Assembly: GCA_902492005.1 (NCBI GenBank)
Contig: CABUJV010000032.1
Coordinates: 1 to 21,678 of the forward strand
Length of the DNA stretch: 21,678 nucleotides
Direction: 5' to 3'
DNA from: an uncultured Eubacteriales bacterium
GTDB taxonomy: Bacteria; Bacillota; Clostridia; Oscillospirales; Oscillospiraceae
Shown: piece after piece, positions 1 to 7,741 of the stretch
How positions within the stretch are numbered: the first letter of the stretch is position 1
Layout of the letters: every line of letters starts with the position of its first letter
Program-made: the position numbers and the translations under genes
Notes under the pieces: model-generated
What the model was told of the DNA's origin: nothing
The model's database searches: none
What the model saw: the letters and a program-made list of their open reading frames with translations, nothing else

Positions 1-1
1 G

Positions 2-889
2 GCGGAGACCTTCGGCGTCTTTCTGGCCGAGCGGCTGGTGATGGCGGTGGCGGTGTCCGGCCTCACCGGCTGCGACTCGGCCTGGCTTTTCGCCTGTGTC
101 GGGGAGGAAAACAGCCAGCGGGCCTACGGCGTACAGGAGGCCTGCCAGACGGCGGGAGTATTGCTGGCCGCCGCGGTCTCCTCCCTGCTGCTGGGTGACA
201 ACTACCGGCTGGCCGGGCTGCTCACCGTGGTCAGCTACAGCGGGGCCGCTCTGCTGGCCCTGGGCCTGCCGGAGGCTCCCCCGGTCCCGGCCGCCGCCGG
301 GCGGCCGGCGGGGGTGGGCGGGGCCCTGCGGCAGAGCCTGGAGCTGGCCCCCTTTCTGATGGGCGCGGCTCTGCTGGAGGAGACGGCGCAGTTTGTCACC
401 GTTTTCCTCAACCAACTCCAGTACCGCCGGGCCGGCATTCCCACCCGGTGGTTCGGCCTTCTCTATGGCCTGGTGACGGTGTGCGCCCTGCTGGGCTCCC
501 GCTCCCACCGCCTCTCCCGGGCATTGGGAGAGCGCCGGAGCGGCGGGGCGCTCTTCGCGGCCAGCGCCCTGGCCTGCCTGCTGCTGGCGCTGTACCCCCG
601 TCCGGCGCTTTCGGTGGGGTGCGTGGCGGTGCTGCGGGTGTGCCGGGCCCTGTTCACGCCGCTGTCCCTGACCCTCCAGAACCGGAGGGTCAGAGGCGGC
701 GCGGCGGCCACACAGCTGTCCAGCAACGCCATGGTAATGGACCTGTGTGCGCTGGCGATGAATCCGGTTTTGGGCGCCCTGGCCGACCGGGGGATCGAGG
801 GGTGTCTGGGCTTCTGCGCCTGCGCCTGTCTGGCCGGGCTGGGGCTGTTTTCGTGGGGATACCGGAGCCTTGCCCGGGGGGACGGGTAA
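2..889 (+). CDS. MFS-type transporter, C-terminal part (5' end outside window)
   Basis: The reading frame is open to the left edge from base 2, so the gene is truncated by the window. The GTG/ATG codons at 38 and 41 are internal candidates without a clear ribosome binding site and should not be taken as the start. About 295 residues are visible. They are very hydrophobic, with roughly eight membrane segments separated by short Arg-rich loops (for example around LPEAPPVP and RRAGIPTRWFG), which is the pattern of the second part of a major facilitator superfamily carrier. The segment GCDSAWLFACVGEENSQRAY resembles the TM4-TM5 region of drug-efflux-like MFS proteins, where the other carrier in this window has GTREALTYDSLVQGG. 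The substrate cannot be told from sequence. The gene ends five bases before a strong terminator and converges with the minus-strand amidase unit. Family call fairly sure, function unknown. Confidence 0.82.
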   Translation, partial: AETFGVFLAERLVMAVAVSGLTGCDSAWLFACVGEENSQRAYGVQEACQTAGVLLAAAVSSLLLGDNYRLAGLLTVVSYSGAALLALGLPEAPPVPAAAGRPAGVGGALRQSLELAPFLMGAALLEETAQFVTVFLNQLQYRRAGIPTRWFGLLYGLVTVCALLGSRSHRLSRALGERRSGGALFAASALACLLLALYPRPALSVGCVAVLRVCRALFTPLSLTLQNRRVRGGAAATQLSSNAMVMDLCALAMNPVLGALADRGIEGCLGFCACACLAGLGLFSWGYRSLARGDG

Positions 890-893
890 AAAA

Positions 894-927
894 GGGAGGA
901 CCGCAAAGGCGGCCCTCCCTTCCTTTT
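894..927. terminator. Bidirectional intrinsic terminator between convergent genes
   Basis: Bases 894-904 and 909-919 form a GC-rich stem (GGGAGG pairs with CCTCCC, CCGC with GCGG, one A/C mismatch) with loop AAAG. On the plus strand it is followed by TTCCTTTT, and on the minus strand by TTTTTT. It can therefore end both the MFS gene and the 43-residue minus-strand gene. Confidence 0.85.
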
Positions 928-932
928 GGGGT

Positions 933-1064
933 TCATGCCGCGGCGTGGAAGTCCTCCTCCAGTTCCCGGCGCGCCTCGCTCTCGCTGTCGGCGGAGAACA
1001 AAAACCGCCCCGTTCGGTCGTAGACCTCCACATGCTCCCGGACCCATCTCATGCTGTACTCCAT
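933..1064 (-). CDS. Unrecognised 43-residue protein downstream of the amidase
   Basis: ATG at 1064 is preceded by AGAAGGGAG about nine bases upstream, a good ribosome binding site. The ORF ends just before the terminator at 894-927. The product is 43 residues, charged and soluble-looking: an N-terminal part MEYSMRWVREHVEVYDRTGR, then FLFSADSESE and an acidic/basic helix-like tail (residues 28-38). The pattern suggests strand-turn-strand-helix. The reading frame can be extended upstream, but that extension runs through the amidase gene in another frame and lacks a binding site, so I use the short form. A TATACT box at 1098-1103 could give it its own promoter, but the -35 region is poor. Co-transcription with the amidase 65 bases upstream is the simpler reading. 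I do not recognise a characterised family and propose no function. Confidence 0.65.
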   Translation of the reverse strand: MEYSMRWVREHVEVYDRTGRFLFSADSESEARRELEEDFHAAA

Positions 1065-1129
1065 GACTGCGCGCTCCCTTCTGTATCGTATGGCTACAGT
1101 ATAGGGCAGCACATGTCCCATAAAACGGA

Positions 1130-1780
1130 CTATTCCTGCACATCCAGAAGAAATTGTTCCCAGGCCTCCGGGTGCTGGACGTAATAGCGGGGGCACTCCT
1201 TGCCGGTCACGTCGTAATGCCGGATGATCTGGCCGGCGTCCAGCCCGTAGTACTCCCGCAGCCAGCGGACCAGCCGGACCAGGGCGTCGTAGGTGGCCTG
1301 GGTGAACTGGCCGGAATCGTCGGGGTGGCAGCACTCGATGGACAGGGTGTCGTGGTTGCGCTGGTTGGAGCAGTAGGCCACCTCATCCAGCGGGACGCAC
1401 TGGAGAATCTCCCCGTCCAGGCCGATGAGAAAGTGGCTGCTGGCGTAAGTCTCGCCGGAGCGGGCCAGACCGGCGAAGTAGCTGCGGTTCTGCCCGGCGG
1501 TGGTGCCGGGGTTGCCCACATAGTGGACCACCACGCCGTCCACCGCGTCCAGGGGCGTGCCCGGCCGGGAGTAGTCGTTGCGGGGCAAAAAGTCCTGGGT
1601 GATCCAGTCAGGATTCTCCGGGGGCGCTTTGCAGGCCGGGCCGCCGCCCAGCAGCCGCGCGGCCAGGACCAGCCCGCCGCCCACCGCCAGAGCGCACAGC
1701 AGCAGGAGCAGCGCCGGCAGGCGGCGTCTGCGCCTGCGCCGCCTGCGGCTGCGGACCGTCCGCTCCAGAAGTTGTTCCAT
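1130..1780 (-). CDS. Membrane-anchored N-acetylmuramoyl-L-alanine amidase (Amidase_2/PGRP family)
   Basis: Probably cleaves the amide bond between N-acetylmuramic acid and the stem peptide of peptidoglycan outside the membrane. Numbered from the upstream ATG at 1789, the protein has a run of nine arginines (15-23), a transmembrane anchor (about 25-47), a short linker, and an Amidase_2 domain (about 60-215). The zinc ligands of the T7 lysozyme/PGRP fold are visible: H89 in VVVHYVG, then H191 and C199 in RHYDVTGKECPRYY. SSHFLIG (H119) and SIECC (E152) are also typical. GGGAG touches the first ATG but lies nine bases before the ATG of the fourth codon (MEQLLERTV), so I place the start at 1780, giving 216 residues. 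The positive N terminus and lack of a signal cleavage site predict a type II anchor. It leads a two-gene unit with the 43-residue protein. Sporulation, recycling or growth roles cannot be separated. Confidence 0.9.
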   Translation of the reverse strand: MEQLLERTVRSRRRRRRRRRLPALLLLLCALAVGGGLVLAARLLGGGPACKAPPENPDWITQDFLPRNDYSRPGTPLDAVDGVVVHYVGNPGTTAGQNRSYFAGLARSGETYASSHFLIGLDGEILQCVPLDEVAYCSNQRNHDTLSIECCHPDDSGQFTQATYDALVRLVRWLREYYGLDAGQIIRHYDVTGKECPRYYVQHPEAWEQFLLDVQE

Positions 1781-1809
1781 CTTGCCCATCTCCCGTGTCG
1801 TTTTTCCCC

Positions 1810-1839
1810 ATTCTAGCAGAGAATTTGCCGCAATGTCTG
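1810..1839 (-). promoter_or_regulatory. Candidate sigma-A promoter of the amidase gene
   Basis: On the minus strand an extended -10 (TGC then TAGAAT, box at 1810-1815) lies 18 bases from a weak -35 CAGACA (1834-1839). It is just downstream of the macrodomain operon terminator and about 30 bases ahead of the amidase start. The -35 match is only partial. Confidence 0.38.
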
Positions 1840-1842
1840 ACT

Positions 1843-1882
1843 TTTTTATAAAAATGGGCCCCCGGCTGTACGCCGGGGGCCC
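1843..1882 (-). terminator. Intrinsic terminator at the end of the gdpP-to-macrodomain operon
   Basis: A perfect 11-bp stem (1872-1882 with 1856-1866) closes a 5-base loop. On the minus strand it is followed by ATTTTTATAAAAAAG, and it begins 19 bases after the macrodomain stop codon. Confidence 0.88.
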
Positions 1883-1900
1883 AGGAAAAGAAGAAAGCGG

Positions 1901-2416
1901 TCAGGGGACGTCCAGTGCCCCGTCGTAGGCGGCCTTGGTCCGGGCGTCGAAGCAGACGAAGGTGACCCGGTCCAGCGCGCCCGGATGCTCCGTGCAGAAG
2001 GTCCGAACCGCCCGGACGGCGAGGGGGGCGGCCTTCTCCAGCGGAAAGGCGTACACCCCGGTGGAGATGGAGGGAAAGGCCACGGTCCGGCAGCCGTGCT
2101 CGGCCGCCAGCGCGAGGCTGTTGCGGTAGCAGGCGCACAGCAACTCGGCCTCCCGCCGGTTTCCGCCCCGCCAGATGGGGCCGGGGGTATGGATTACGAA
2201 GCGGGCGGGCAGGCCGTAGCCGCCGGTGAGCTTGGCCTGGCCGGTGAGGCAGCCGTGCAGGGCGCGGCACTCCGCCAGCAGTTTAGGCCCTGCCGCCCGG
2301 TGGATGGCGCCGTCCACGCCGCCGCCGCCCAGCAGGGAGGTGTTGGCGGCGTTGACGATGGCGTCATAGTCCACCGTGGTAATGTCGCCCAGCAGGGTGT
2401 CAATCGCGGTCGTCAT
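1901..2416 (-). CDS. Macrodomain ADP-ribose hydrolase (O-acetyl-ADP-ribose deacetylase, YmdB-like)
   Basis: 171 residues, almost exactly one macrodomain, as in E. coli YmdB. The family removes the acetyl group from O-acetyl-ADP-ribose or ADP-ribose from protein side chains in the cytoplasm. The diagnostic segments are present: GDITTVDYDAIVNAANTSLL (10-29) with the ADP-ribose-contacting Asn, then GGGGVDGAIHRAAG (30-43) with the Asp after the glycine loop, HTPGPIW (76-82), and the phosphate loop PSISTGVYAFP (115-125). ATG at 2416 is preceded by AAGGAGG six bases away, and this site lies inside the ftsH coding region. The start overlaps the ftsH end by 17 bases, so translation is probably coupled. 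It is the last gene of the operon. No DarT-like toxin partner is nearby, and it lacks the extra C-terminal domain of DarG antitoxins, so a toxin-antitoxin role is unlikely. Confidence 0.93.
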   Translation of the reverse strand: MTTAIDTLLGDITTVDYDAIVNAANTSLLGGGGVDGAIHRAAGPKLLAECRALHGCLTGQAKLTGGYGLPARFVIHTPGPIWRGGNRREAELLCACYRNSLALAAEHGCRTVAFPSISTGVYAFPLEKAAPLAVRAVRTFCTEHPGALDRVTFVCFDARTKAAYDGALDVP

Positions 2417-4331
2417 AGTGCTCCTCCTTGGCGGGGGATGCGGGGAGATCCGGGGCTGCCGGGGCCTCCGCCGGAGCGGGGGCGCGGTCCCACTGGTCAG
2501 TAAAGACCTTCTCAAAGGTCCCCGCGTCCATGGTCTCGTGCTCCAGCAGGTATTCCGCCGTCCGGTGCAGCTCGGTCATCCGGTTTTTCAGGATGATCTC
2601 GCACTGGGCGTAGGCGTTGTCGATGATGGCCTTGATCTCCTCGTCGATGCGGCCCGCCACCTCCTCGGAGTAGGTCCGGGCCTGGGCCATGGACCGGCCG
2701 ATGAACACCTCGTCGTGGCCGGTGTCGTAGACCACGGTGCCCAGCCGCTCGCTCATGCCGTACTTGGTGACCATCTCCCGGGCGATGCGGGAGGCCCGCT
2801 CCAGGTCGTTGGAGGCGCCGGTGGAGATGTCGCCCAGCACCATCTGCTCGGCCACCCGGCCGCCCAGGCACACGGAGATGGACTCCTCCAGCTCCTTCTT
2901 GGAGCGGTAGGCCCGGTCCTCCTGGGGCAGTGAGATGGTCATGCCGCCGGCGGGGCCCCGGGGAATAATGGTGATCTGGTGGACCGGATCGGGGGTCTCC
3001 AGCTCGTGGATGACGATGGCGTGGCCCGCCTCGTGGAAGGCGGTGAGCTTCCGGGCCCGGGGGGTGACCACCCGGCTCTTCTTCTCCGGTCCGGCGATGA
3101 CCTTGAGCATGGCCTCGTGCAGGTCGGACATGGTGAGGAACCGCTCCCCCCGGCGGGCGGCCAGGAGGGAGGCCTCGTTCATCAGATTCTCCAGGTCGGC
3201 GCCGGTGAAGCCGCCGGTGGCCTTGGCGACGACCGACAGGTCCACATCCTCGCCCAGGGGCTTGTTCCGGCTGTGGACCTTCAGGATGGCCTCCCGGCCC
3301 CGGATGTCGGGCAGGCCCACGTACACCTGACGGTCGAACCGGCCGGGGCGCAGCAGGGCGGGGTCCAGGATGTCCACCCGGTTGGTGGCGGCCATGACGA
3401 TGACCCCCTCGTTGGCGGCAAAGCCGTCCATCTCCACCAGGAGCTGGTTCAGGGTCTGCTCCCGCTCGTCGTGGCCGCCGCCCAGGCCGGCGCCTCTCTG
3501 GCGGCCCACGGCGTCGATCTCGTCGATGAAGACGATGGCGGGGCAGTCCTTCTTGGCCTGGTCGAACAGGTCCCGGACCCGGCTGGCGCCCACGCCCACA
3601 TAGAGCTCCACAAAGTCAGAGCCGGAGATGGAGAGGAAATGGACTCCGGCCTCGCCGGCCACGGCCCGGGCCAGCAGAGTCTTGCCGGTGCCCGGCGGGC
3701 CCACCAGCAGCACGCCCTTGGGGATGCGGGCCCCCAGGGAGACGAAGCGCTTGGGGTCCTTGAGGAACTCCACGATCTCCCGGAGTTCCTCCTTTTCCTC
3801 GTCGGAGCCGGCCACGTCGCCAAAGGTGACCTTTTTATTGCCCTGGTCGGTCAGGGTGCGGGTGCGCGCCCGGCCAAACCGGGCGGTTTTGTCCCCGCCG
3901 CCGCCACCGCCGCCCTGGCGGAGGAACATAAAGTACCACATCAGGGCGAACAGGGCGAAGATGGCCAGATAGGGTACAAAGGACATCCACACCGGGGGCG
4001 TGGGGTCCTCGGGGTAGTCGTAATCGTCCAGAACGCCCAGCCGGTACTGCTGCACCAGCAGGTCGTTGAACTCGTCGTAGAACAGCTCGAAGGAGTAGAG
4101 CTTCCGGGTGACTACGTCGGAGCCGTTCACCGGCTCCCGCAGCGTGAGCACCAGATTGTTGTGGGCGTCCACCGTCACCTTGGAAACCTTTTGCTGCTCC
4201 AGCAGGACCCGGATGTCGGCGTAGCTGGGCTCCGGGCCGTTTTTCATGTTTTGCAGCGTCCACAGGACGCTGACCAGCACAAAGATGATGAGGCAGTACA
4301 GCACCACATCGCGCAGACTGATCTTCTTCAA
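2400..4331 (-). CDS. ftsH: ATP-dependent zinc metalloprotease FtsH
   Basis: 643 residues, the usual length. FtsH is a hexameric membrane AAA+ protease that degrades misfolded membrane proteins and short-lived regulators. The order is: membrane segment 1 (about 10-27), an extracytoplasmic domain (30-115), membrane segment 2 (about 117-136), a glycine linker (140-146), the AAA+ module with Walker A GPPGTGKT (211-218), Walker B FIDEID (268-273) and second region of homology with RPGRFDRQ (328-335), then the M41 domain with HEAGH (433-437) and the third zinc ligand D509 in GASNDL. The tail after 615 is Ala/Pro-rich and low-complexity. The start is TTG at 4331 (MKKISLRDVV), which fits the family N terminus. 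No ATG is available in frame nearby, and the closest GGGAG is 12 bases away, so initiation may be weak. It follows hpt by 70 bases that contain a very stable hairpin. In B. subtilis TilS and HprT are reported to activate ftsH, and the same three genes adjoin here. Confidence 0.97.
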   Translation of the reverse strand: MKKISLRDVVLYCLIIFVLVSVLWTLQNMKNGPEPSYADIRVLLEQQKVSKVTVDAHNNLVLTLREPVNGSDVVTRKLYSFELFYDEFNDLLVQQYRLGVLDDYDYPEDPTPPVWMSFVPYLAIFALFALMWYFMFLRQGGGGGGGDKTARFGRARTRTLTDQGNKKVTFGDVAGSDEEKEELREIVEFLKDPKRFVSLGARIPKGVLLVGPPGTGKTLLARAVAGEAGVHFLSISGSDFVELYVGVGASRVRDLFDQAKKDCPAIVFIDEIDAVGRQRGAGLGGGHDEREQTLNQLLVEMDGFAANEGVIVMAATNRVDILDPALLRPGRFDRQVYVGLPDIRGREAILKVHSRNKPLGEDVDLSVVAKATGGFTGADLENLMNEASLLAARRGERFLTMSDLHEAMLKVIAGPEKKSRVVTPRARKLTAFHEAGHAIVIHELETPDPVHQITIIPRGPAGGMTISLPQEDRAYRSKKELEESISVCLGGRVAEQMVLGDISTGASNDLERASRIAREMVTKYGMSERLGTVVYDTGHDEVFIGRSMAQARTYSEEVAGRIDEEIKAIIDNAYAQCEIILKNRMTELHRTAEYLLEHETMDAGTFEKVFTDQWDRAPAPAEAPAAPDLPASPAKEEHYDDRD

Positions 4332-4352
4332 GGGTGGACCACGCTCCCACGG

Positions 4353-4374
4353 GGGCCCCCGACGGCGGGGGCCC
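4353..4374 (-). other. Very stable GC hairpin between hpt and ftsH
   Basis: Nine perfect G/C pairs (4366-4374 with 4353-4361) with a 4-base loop, lying 21 bases before the TTG start of ftsH. There is no U-run on the minus strand, so it is not a standard terminator. It could be an RNA processing or stabilising element, or it could modulate ftsH translation. The GGGAG that might serve ftsH begins two bases past the stem. Confidence 0.6.
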
Positions 4375-4401
4375 TCCAGATTTTATCCAGCAGCCGCCGC
4401 C

Positions 4402-4959
4402 TCAGTCGGCGATCAGCTCGTCCTCATAGACGCAGGGCTTGAGCACGCCTATGTAGGGCAGGTTGCGGTATTTTTCGGCAAAGTCCAGGCCATAGCCCAC
4501 CACAAACTCGTCGGGGATGGAGAAGCCGCTGTAGTCCACATGGACGGGCTTGATCCGGCGGTCCGGCTTATCCAGCAGCGTACACAGCTTCATGGAGGCG
4601 GGGTGCCGGGCCTGGAGGATCCGGAGCAGATAGCTCAGGGTGTTGCCGCTGTCCAGGATGTCCTCCACCACGATGATATCCCGGCCCTCGATGCTCTCGG
4701 ACAGATCCTTGGTAATCTTTACCTGACCGGAGGAGGTGGTGCCCGCCCCATAGGAGGACACGGCCATGAAGTCCACCGTGCAGGGCAGCGTGATGGAGCG
4801 CATCAGGTCCGCCATAAAAATGAAGGAGCCCCGCAGGACGCTGATGAGCATGGGTTCCTTGCCCGCGAAGTCCCGGTCGATCTGACCGGCGATCTCCCGC
4901 ACCCGGGCCTTGAGCTGTTCCTCGCTGAACAGAATATGGTCGATGTCCTTTTCCAGCAT
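4402..4959 (-). CDS. hpt: Hypoxanthine(-guanine) phosphoribosyltransferase
   Basis: 185 residues, the normal size. It converts hypoxanthine or guanine plus PRPP into IMP or GMP in purine salvage. The PRPP-binding signature VVEDILDSGNTL lies at 97-108 with the acidic pair E99-D100. The flexible-loop segment SSYGAGTTSSG is at 68-78, LRGSFIF at 42-48, and the purine-recognition segment around K131-PDRR and VVGYGLDFAEKYRNLP (153-168) is intact. ATG at 4959 has AAAGGGAGA about seven bases upstream. The gene follows tilS with a 15-base gap and precedes ftsH, the standard Firmicute order. Nothing unusual is seen in the coding region. Confidence 0.97.
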   Translation of the reverse strand: MLEKDIDHILFSEEQLKARVREIAGQIDRDFAGKEPMLISVLRGSFIFMADLMRSITLPCTVDFMAVSSYGAGTTSSGQVKITKDLSESIEGRDIIVVEDILDSGNTLSYLLRILQARHPASMKLCTLLDKPDRRIKPVHVDYSGFSIPDEFVVGYGLDFAEKYRNLPYIGVLKPCVYEDELIAD

Positions 4960-4974
4960 GGTGGTCTCTCCCTT

Positions 4975-6384
4975 TCAGTCTGACTTTTCCGTCCAAATTT
5001 CAACCGCCTTCTCCCCCGGGGCGGCCAGGCGGGCCGCGTCGGGGCCGAAGCCGGGAATATACACAAGGCCGCCTGCGTCGGCCAGCACCGGCCAGGTCTC
5101 CCGCTCCAGCCGGGGCACACGGGCGTCGATAAAGAGCTTTTTCAGGGTTTTGCGGGACCGCCGGGGCAGAGTGACGGCATCCCCGGTCTGCCGGGGGCGG
5201 ATCACCAGGGGGCCGGACAGGGCGTCCCGGGCCAGAAAGACGTGGTTCAGGTCCTCCGGGTGGACCGCCGGCGCGGCGGCCGGACGGCAGGTAATCCGCC
5301 ATTCCCCCGCCTCCACCGTCTGCGCCGCGTCCGGGTCCAGCGGAAGGACAGGCAGGACGGCGGGCGCCCGCCGGGGGCCCAGCACCAGATCCCCGTAGAC
5401 CCGCCGGGCCGTCAGCCCGTGAGGCAGGTCCACCGAAGCCGAGGGGCCGGCGCTACGGCACAGTGCGGTCACCGCCGTCAGATGGGCGGCGGAGAACTGA
5501 TAGACGTCCAGCTCGGCCAGCAGGGCGCGGACCATGCGCACGGCGATGGGGCCGGGCTGTCCGGCGATGCGCCCCGCGGGCAGGACCAGCTCGCCGCCCC
5601 GGCGGACGGCGCATTGGACCTCCCGGCCGGCAATGGCCTGGAGATAGGCGTCGTCCTCCCGCAGAGAGCCGATGGCCTCGGCGGTGCGGGGGATGAGCCA
5701 GGGGTTGATCTCCTTCAAAACGGGGAGCACCTGATGCCGCACCTTGTTGCGGCTGTAAGCGTCGTCGCGGTTGGTGCTGTCCTCCACGTGGGGGACGCGG
5801 TGCAGGCGCAGATAGTCCTCAATGACGGCGCGGCTGGTGGTAAGCAGGGGCCGGATGAGCTTGCCCCGCACCGGCGGGATGCCGGTCAGGCCATGAAGCC
5901 CAGCCCCCCGGGTCAGGTGGAGCAGCAGGGTCTCGGCATTGTCGTCGGCGTTGTGGGCGGTGGCGATGCGGGTGCAGTCCAGGGCGGCGGCGGTCTTATC
6001 CAGAAAGGCGTACCGCATGGCCCGGGCGGTCTCCTCCACCCCGGCCCCCAGCCGCCTGGCCTCCTCCGCCACGGGGCCGGAGCCCACCACGAGGGTCACC
6101 GGCGGCAGGGCGGGCCCGCTGGAGGGGCGCTCCTCCCCGCACCAGTCCCGGACGAAGGCGCGGACAAACGCCTCGTCCCGGTCGGACTCGGCGCCCCGCA
6201 GATTGTGGTTGTAGTGGGCGACCGCCAGCTCAAAGCCCATGGCGCGCCGCAGGAGGTACAGCCGGTGGAGCAGATAGATGGAATCGGCCCCGCCGGAGAC
6301 GGCGCAGAGCACCCTGCTGCCGGGGGGGATCATATGGAACCGGGCCAGAAGCTCGTTCATGGCCGAATCAGGCGGCTGGTACAT
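4975..6384 (-). CDS. tilS: tRNA(Ile)-lysidine synthase
   Basis: 469 residues, the size of the full three-domain form. It attaches lysine to C34 of the CAU-anticodon tRNA-Ile so that it reads AUA, an essential step. The N-terminal PP-loop is SGGADS (30-35), followed by HYNHNLRG (57-64), HNADDNAET (144-152) and the conserved STNRDDAYSRNKVRHQVLP segment (203-221). The C-terminal TilS_C domain is seen around SRKTLKKLFIDARVPRLER. ATG at 6384 starts one base after the dnaB stop, and its GGAG lies seven bases upstream inside the last dnaB codons, so translation is coupled. The later ATG at codon 9 has no binding site. Confidence 0.96.
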   Translation of the reverse strand: MYQPPDSAMNELLARFHMIPPGSRVLCAVSGGADSIYLLHRLYLLRRAMGFELAVAHYNHNLRGAESDRDEAFVRAFVRDWCGEERPSSGPALPPVTLVVGSGPVAEEARRLGAGVEETARAMRYAFLDKTAAALDCTRIATAHNADDNAETLLLHLTRGAGLHGLTGIPPVRGKLIRPLLTTSRAVIEDYLRLHRVPHVEDSTNRDDAYSRNKVRHQVLPVLKEINPWLIPRTAEAIGSLREDDAYLQAIAGREVQCAVRRGGELVLPAGRIAGQPGPIAVRMVRALLAELDVYQFSAAHLTAVTALCRSAGPSASVDLPHGLTARRVYGDLVLGPRRAPAVLPVLPLDPDAAQTVEAGEWRITCRPAAAPAVHPEDLNHVFLARDALSGPLVIRPRQTGDAVTLPRRSRKTLKKLFIDARVPRLERETWPVLADAGGLVYIPGFGPDAARLAAPGEKAVEIWTEKSD

Positions 6385-6385
6385 C

Positions 6386-7741
6386 TCAATACTCCGAATG
6401 GGTGCGGTCGATGGAGGAGAAGGCGGTGTACTCGGGCAGCCACTGGAGCTCCACCTTGCCGGTCTCGCCGTGGCGGTTTTTGGCGATGATGCACTCGGCC
6501 AGGTTGTGCATCTCGGAATCCCCGTTGTAGTAGTCGTCCCGGTAGAGGAACAAAACGATGTCGGCGTCCTGCTCGATGGCGCCGGACTCCCGCAGGTCGG
6601 AAAGCATGGGCCGCTTGTCGGTGCGGCTCTCCGGGCCGCGGGAGAGCTGGGACAGGCAGACCACGGGCACGTTGAGCTCCTTGGCCATGATCTTCAGGGC
6701 CCGGGAGATGTCGGACACCACCTGCTGGCGGTTCTCGCCGGAGTAGCGCTGCCTGCCGCCGGCGGACTGCATGAGCTGCAGATAGTCTATGACGACCAGC
6801 CCCAGGTTATCCACCCGGCGGCACTTGGCGTTCATGTCGGCCACCGACAGGGAGGGGTTGTCGTCGATGAGGATCTTGGACCGGCCCAAAGCGGCAGAGG
6901 CCAGGGCGATCTTGTCCCAGTCCTCGTCGTCCAGCCGGCCGGTGATCAGCTTTTTGTTGTCCACAAAGGCCTCGTTGGAGATCAGGCGCATGGCCAGCTG
7001 CTCCCGGCTCATCTCCAGGGAAAAGAAGACCGCCGTCTTGCCCGAAAACTTGCCCGCGTGGAGCAGCACGTTCAGAGCAAAGGAGGTCTTGCCCATGCCG
7101 GGGCGGGCGGCCAGCAGGATGAGGTCGGAGTCGTTGAGGCCGGAGATGGCCCGGTCCACATCGGACAGGCCGGTGGACAGGCCGGGGATGGCCGAGTCCC
7201 GCTTGGACAGCTCCTCCAGCCGGTCCAGCACGTCCAGCACCACCGCGGAGATGGGGGTCAGCCCCTGGCCGGCCCGCCCCTGCCGGATGGCGTAGATGCG
7301 CTGTTCGGCGGCGTCCAGGACCTCCTGGGCGGTGCCGGCGCCCTCCTGGATCATGCCGGTCAGGTCGGCCGCCGTCTCGGCGATGCGCCGCAGCAGGGCC
7401 TTGTCCTTTACGATGGACACGTATTCCGCCACGTTGGCGGCGGTGGGGGTGACCTCCATGAGCTGGAGGAGATAGGAGCGGGAGGCGTTCTCCTCAAAGA
7501 CCCCGTTCCGGCGCATGCGCTCCAGCACGGTGACCGGGTCGATGGTCTCCGAGTAGCTGAACATGCCGTAGATGGTCTCATAGATGTCCCGGTTCTGCTG
7601 GAGGTAAAAGTCCTCGGGGCGGAGCTTCTCGATGACCTCGGGCACGCACCGGGCGTCGATGAGCATGGACCCCAGCACCGCCTGCTCGGCCTCCACCGAG
7701 TGGGGCATCTGGCGCAGCAGCAGCTCTTCGTCCATGTGCAT
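6386..7741 (-). CDS. dnaB: Replicative DNA helicase DnaB
   Basis: About 451 residues, the family length. It is the hexameric 5'-3' helicase that unwinds the replication fork. The N-terminal DnaB domain (1-110) begins with the typical RQMPHSVEAEQAVLGSML. The RecA-like C-terminal domain has Walker A ARPGMGKTS (212-220), Walker B LVVID (315-319), the CLSQLSRG segment (362-369) and the SDLRESGAIEQDAD motif (381-394). No intein is present. Start choice is open between GTG 7744, ATG 7741 and ATG 7735. AGGA lies 7 to 10 bases before the first two, and I take ATG 7741. It sits 30 bases after rplI, as in the Bacillus gdpP-rplI-dnaC(B) cluster, and is fused head-to-tail with tilS. Confidence 0.96.
   Translation of the reverse strand: MHMDEELLLRQMPHSVEAEQAVLGSMLIDARCVPEVIEKLRPEDFYLQQNRDIYETIYGMFSYSETIDPVTVLERMRRNGVFEENASRSYLLQLMEVTPTAANVAEYVSIVKDKALLRRIAETAADLTGMIQEGAGTAQEVLDAAEQRIYAIRQGRAGQGLTPISAVVLDVLDRLEELSKRDSAIPGLSTGLSDVDRAISGLNDSDLILLAARPGMGKTSFALNVLLHAGKFSGKTAVFFSLEMSREQLAMRLISNEAFVDNKKLITGRLDDEDWDKIALASAALGRSKILIDDNPSLSVADMNAKCRRVDNLGLVVIDYLQLMQSAGGRQRYSGENRQQVVSDISRALKIMAKELNVPVVCLSQLSRGPESRTDKRPMLSDLRESGAIEQDADIVLFLYRDDYYNGDSEMHNLAECIIAKNRHGETGKVELQWLPEYTAFSSIDRTHSEY

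Noticed and set aside
1901..2416. The macrodomain as a DarG-type antitoxin or part of a defence system
   Set aside because: It is a single 171-residue macrodomain in a housekeeping operon with no DarT-like partner nearby.
2979..4442. A 487-codon plus-strand frame opposite ftsH
   Set aside because: It is an antisense shadow of the FtsH reading frame, with no recognisable domain and no ribosome binding site.
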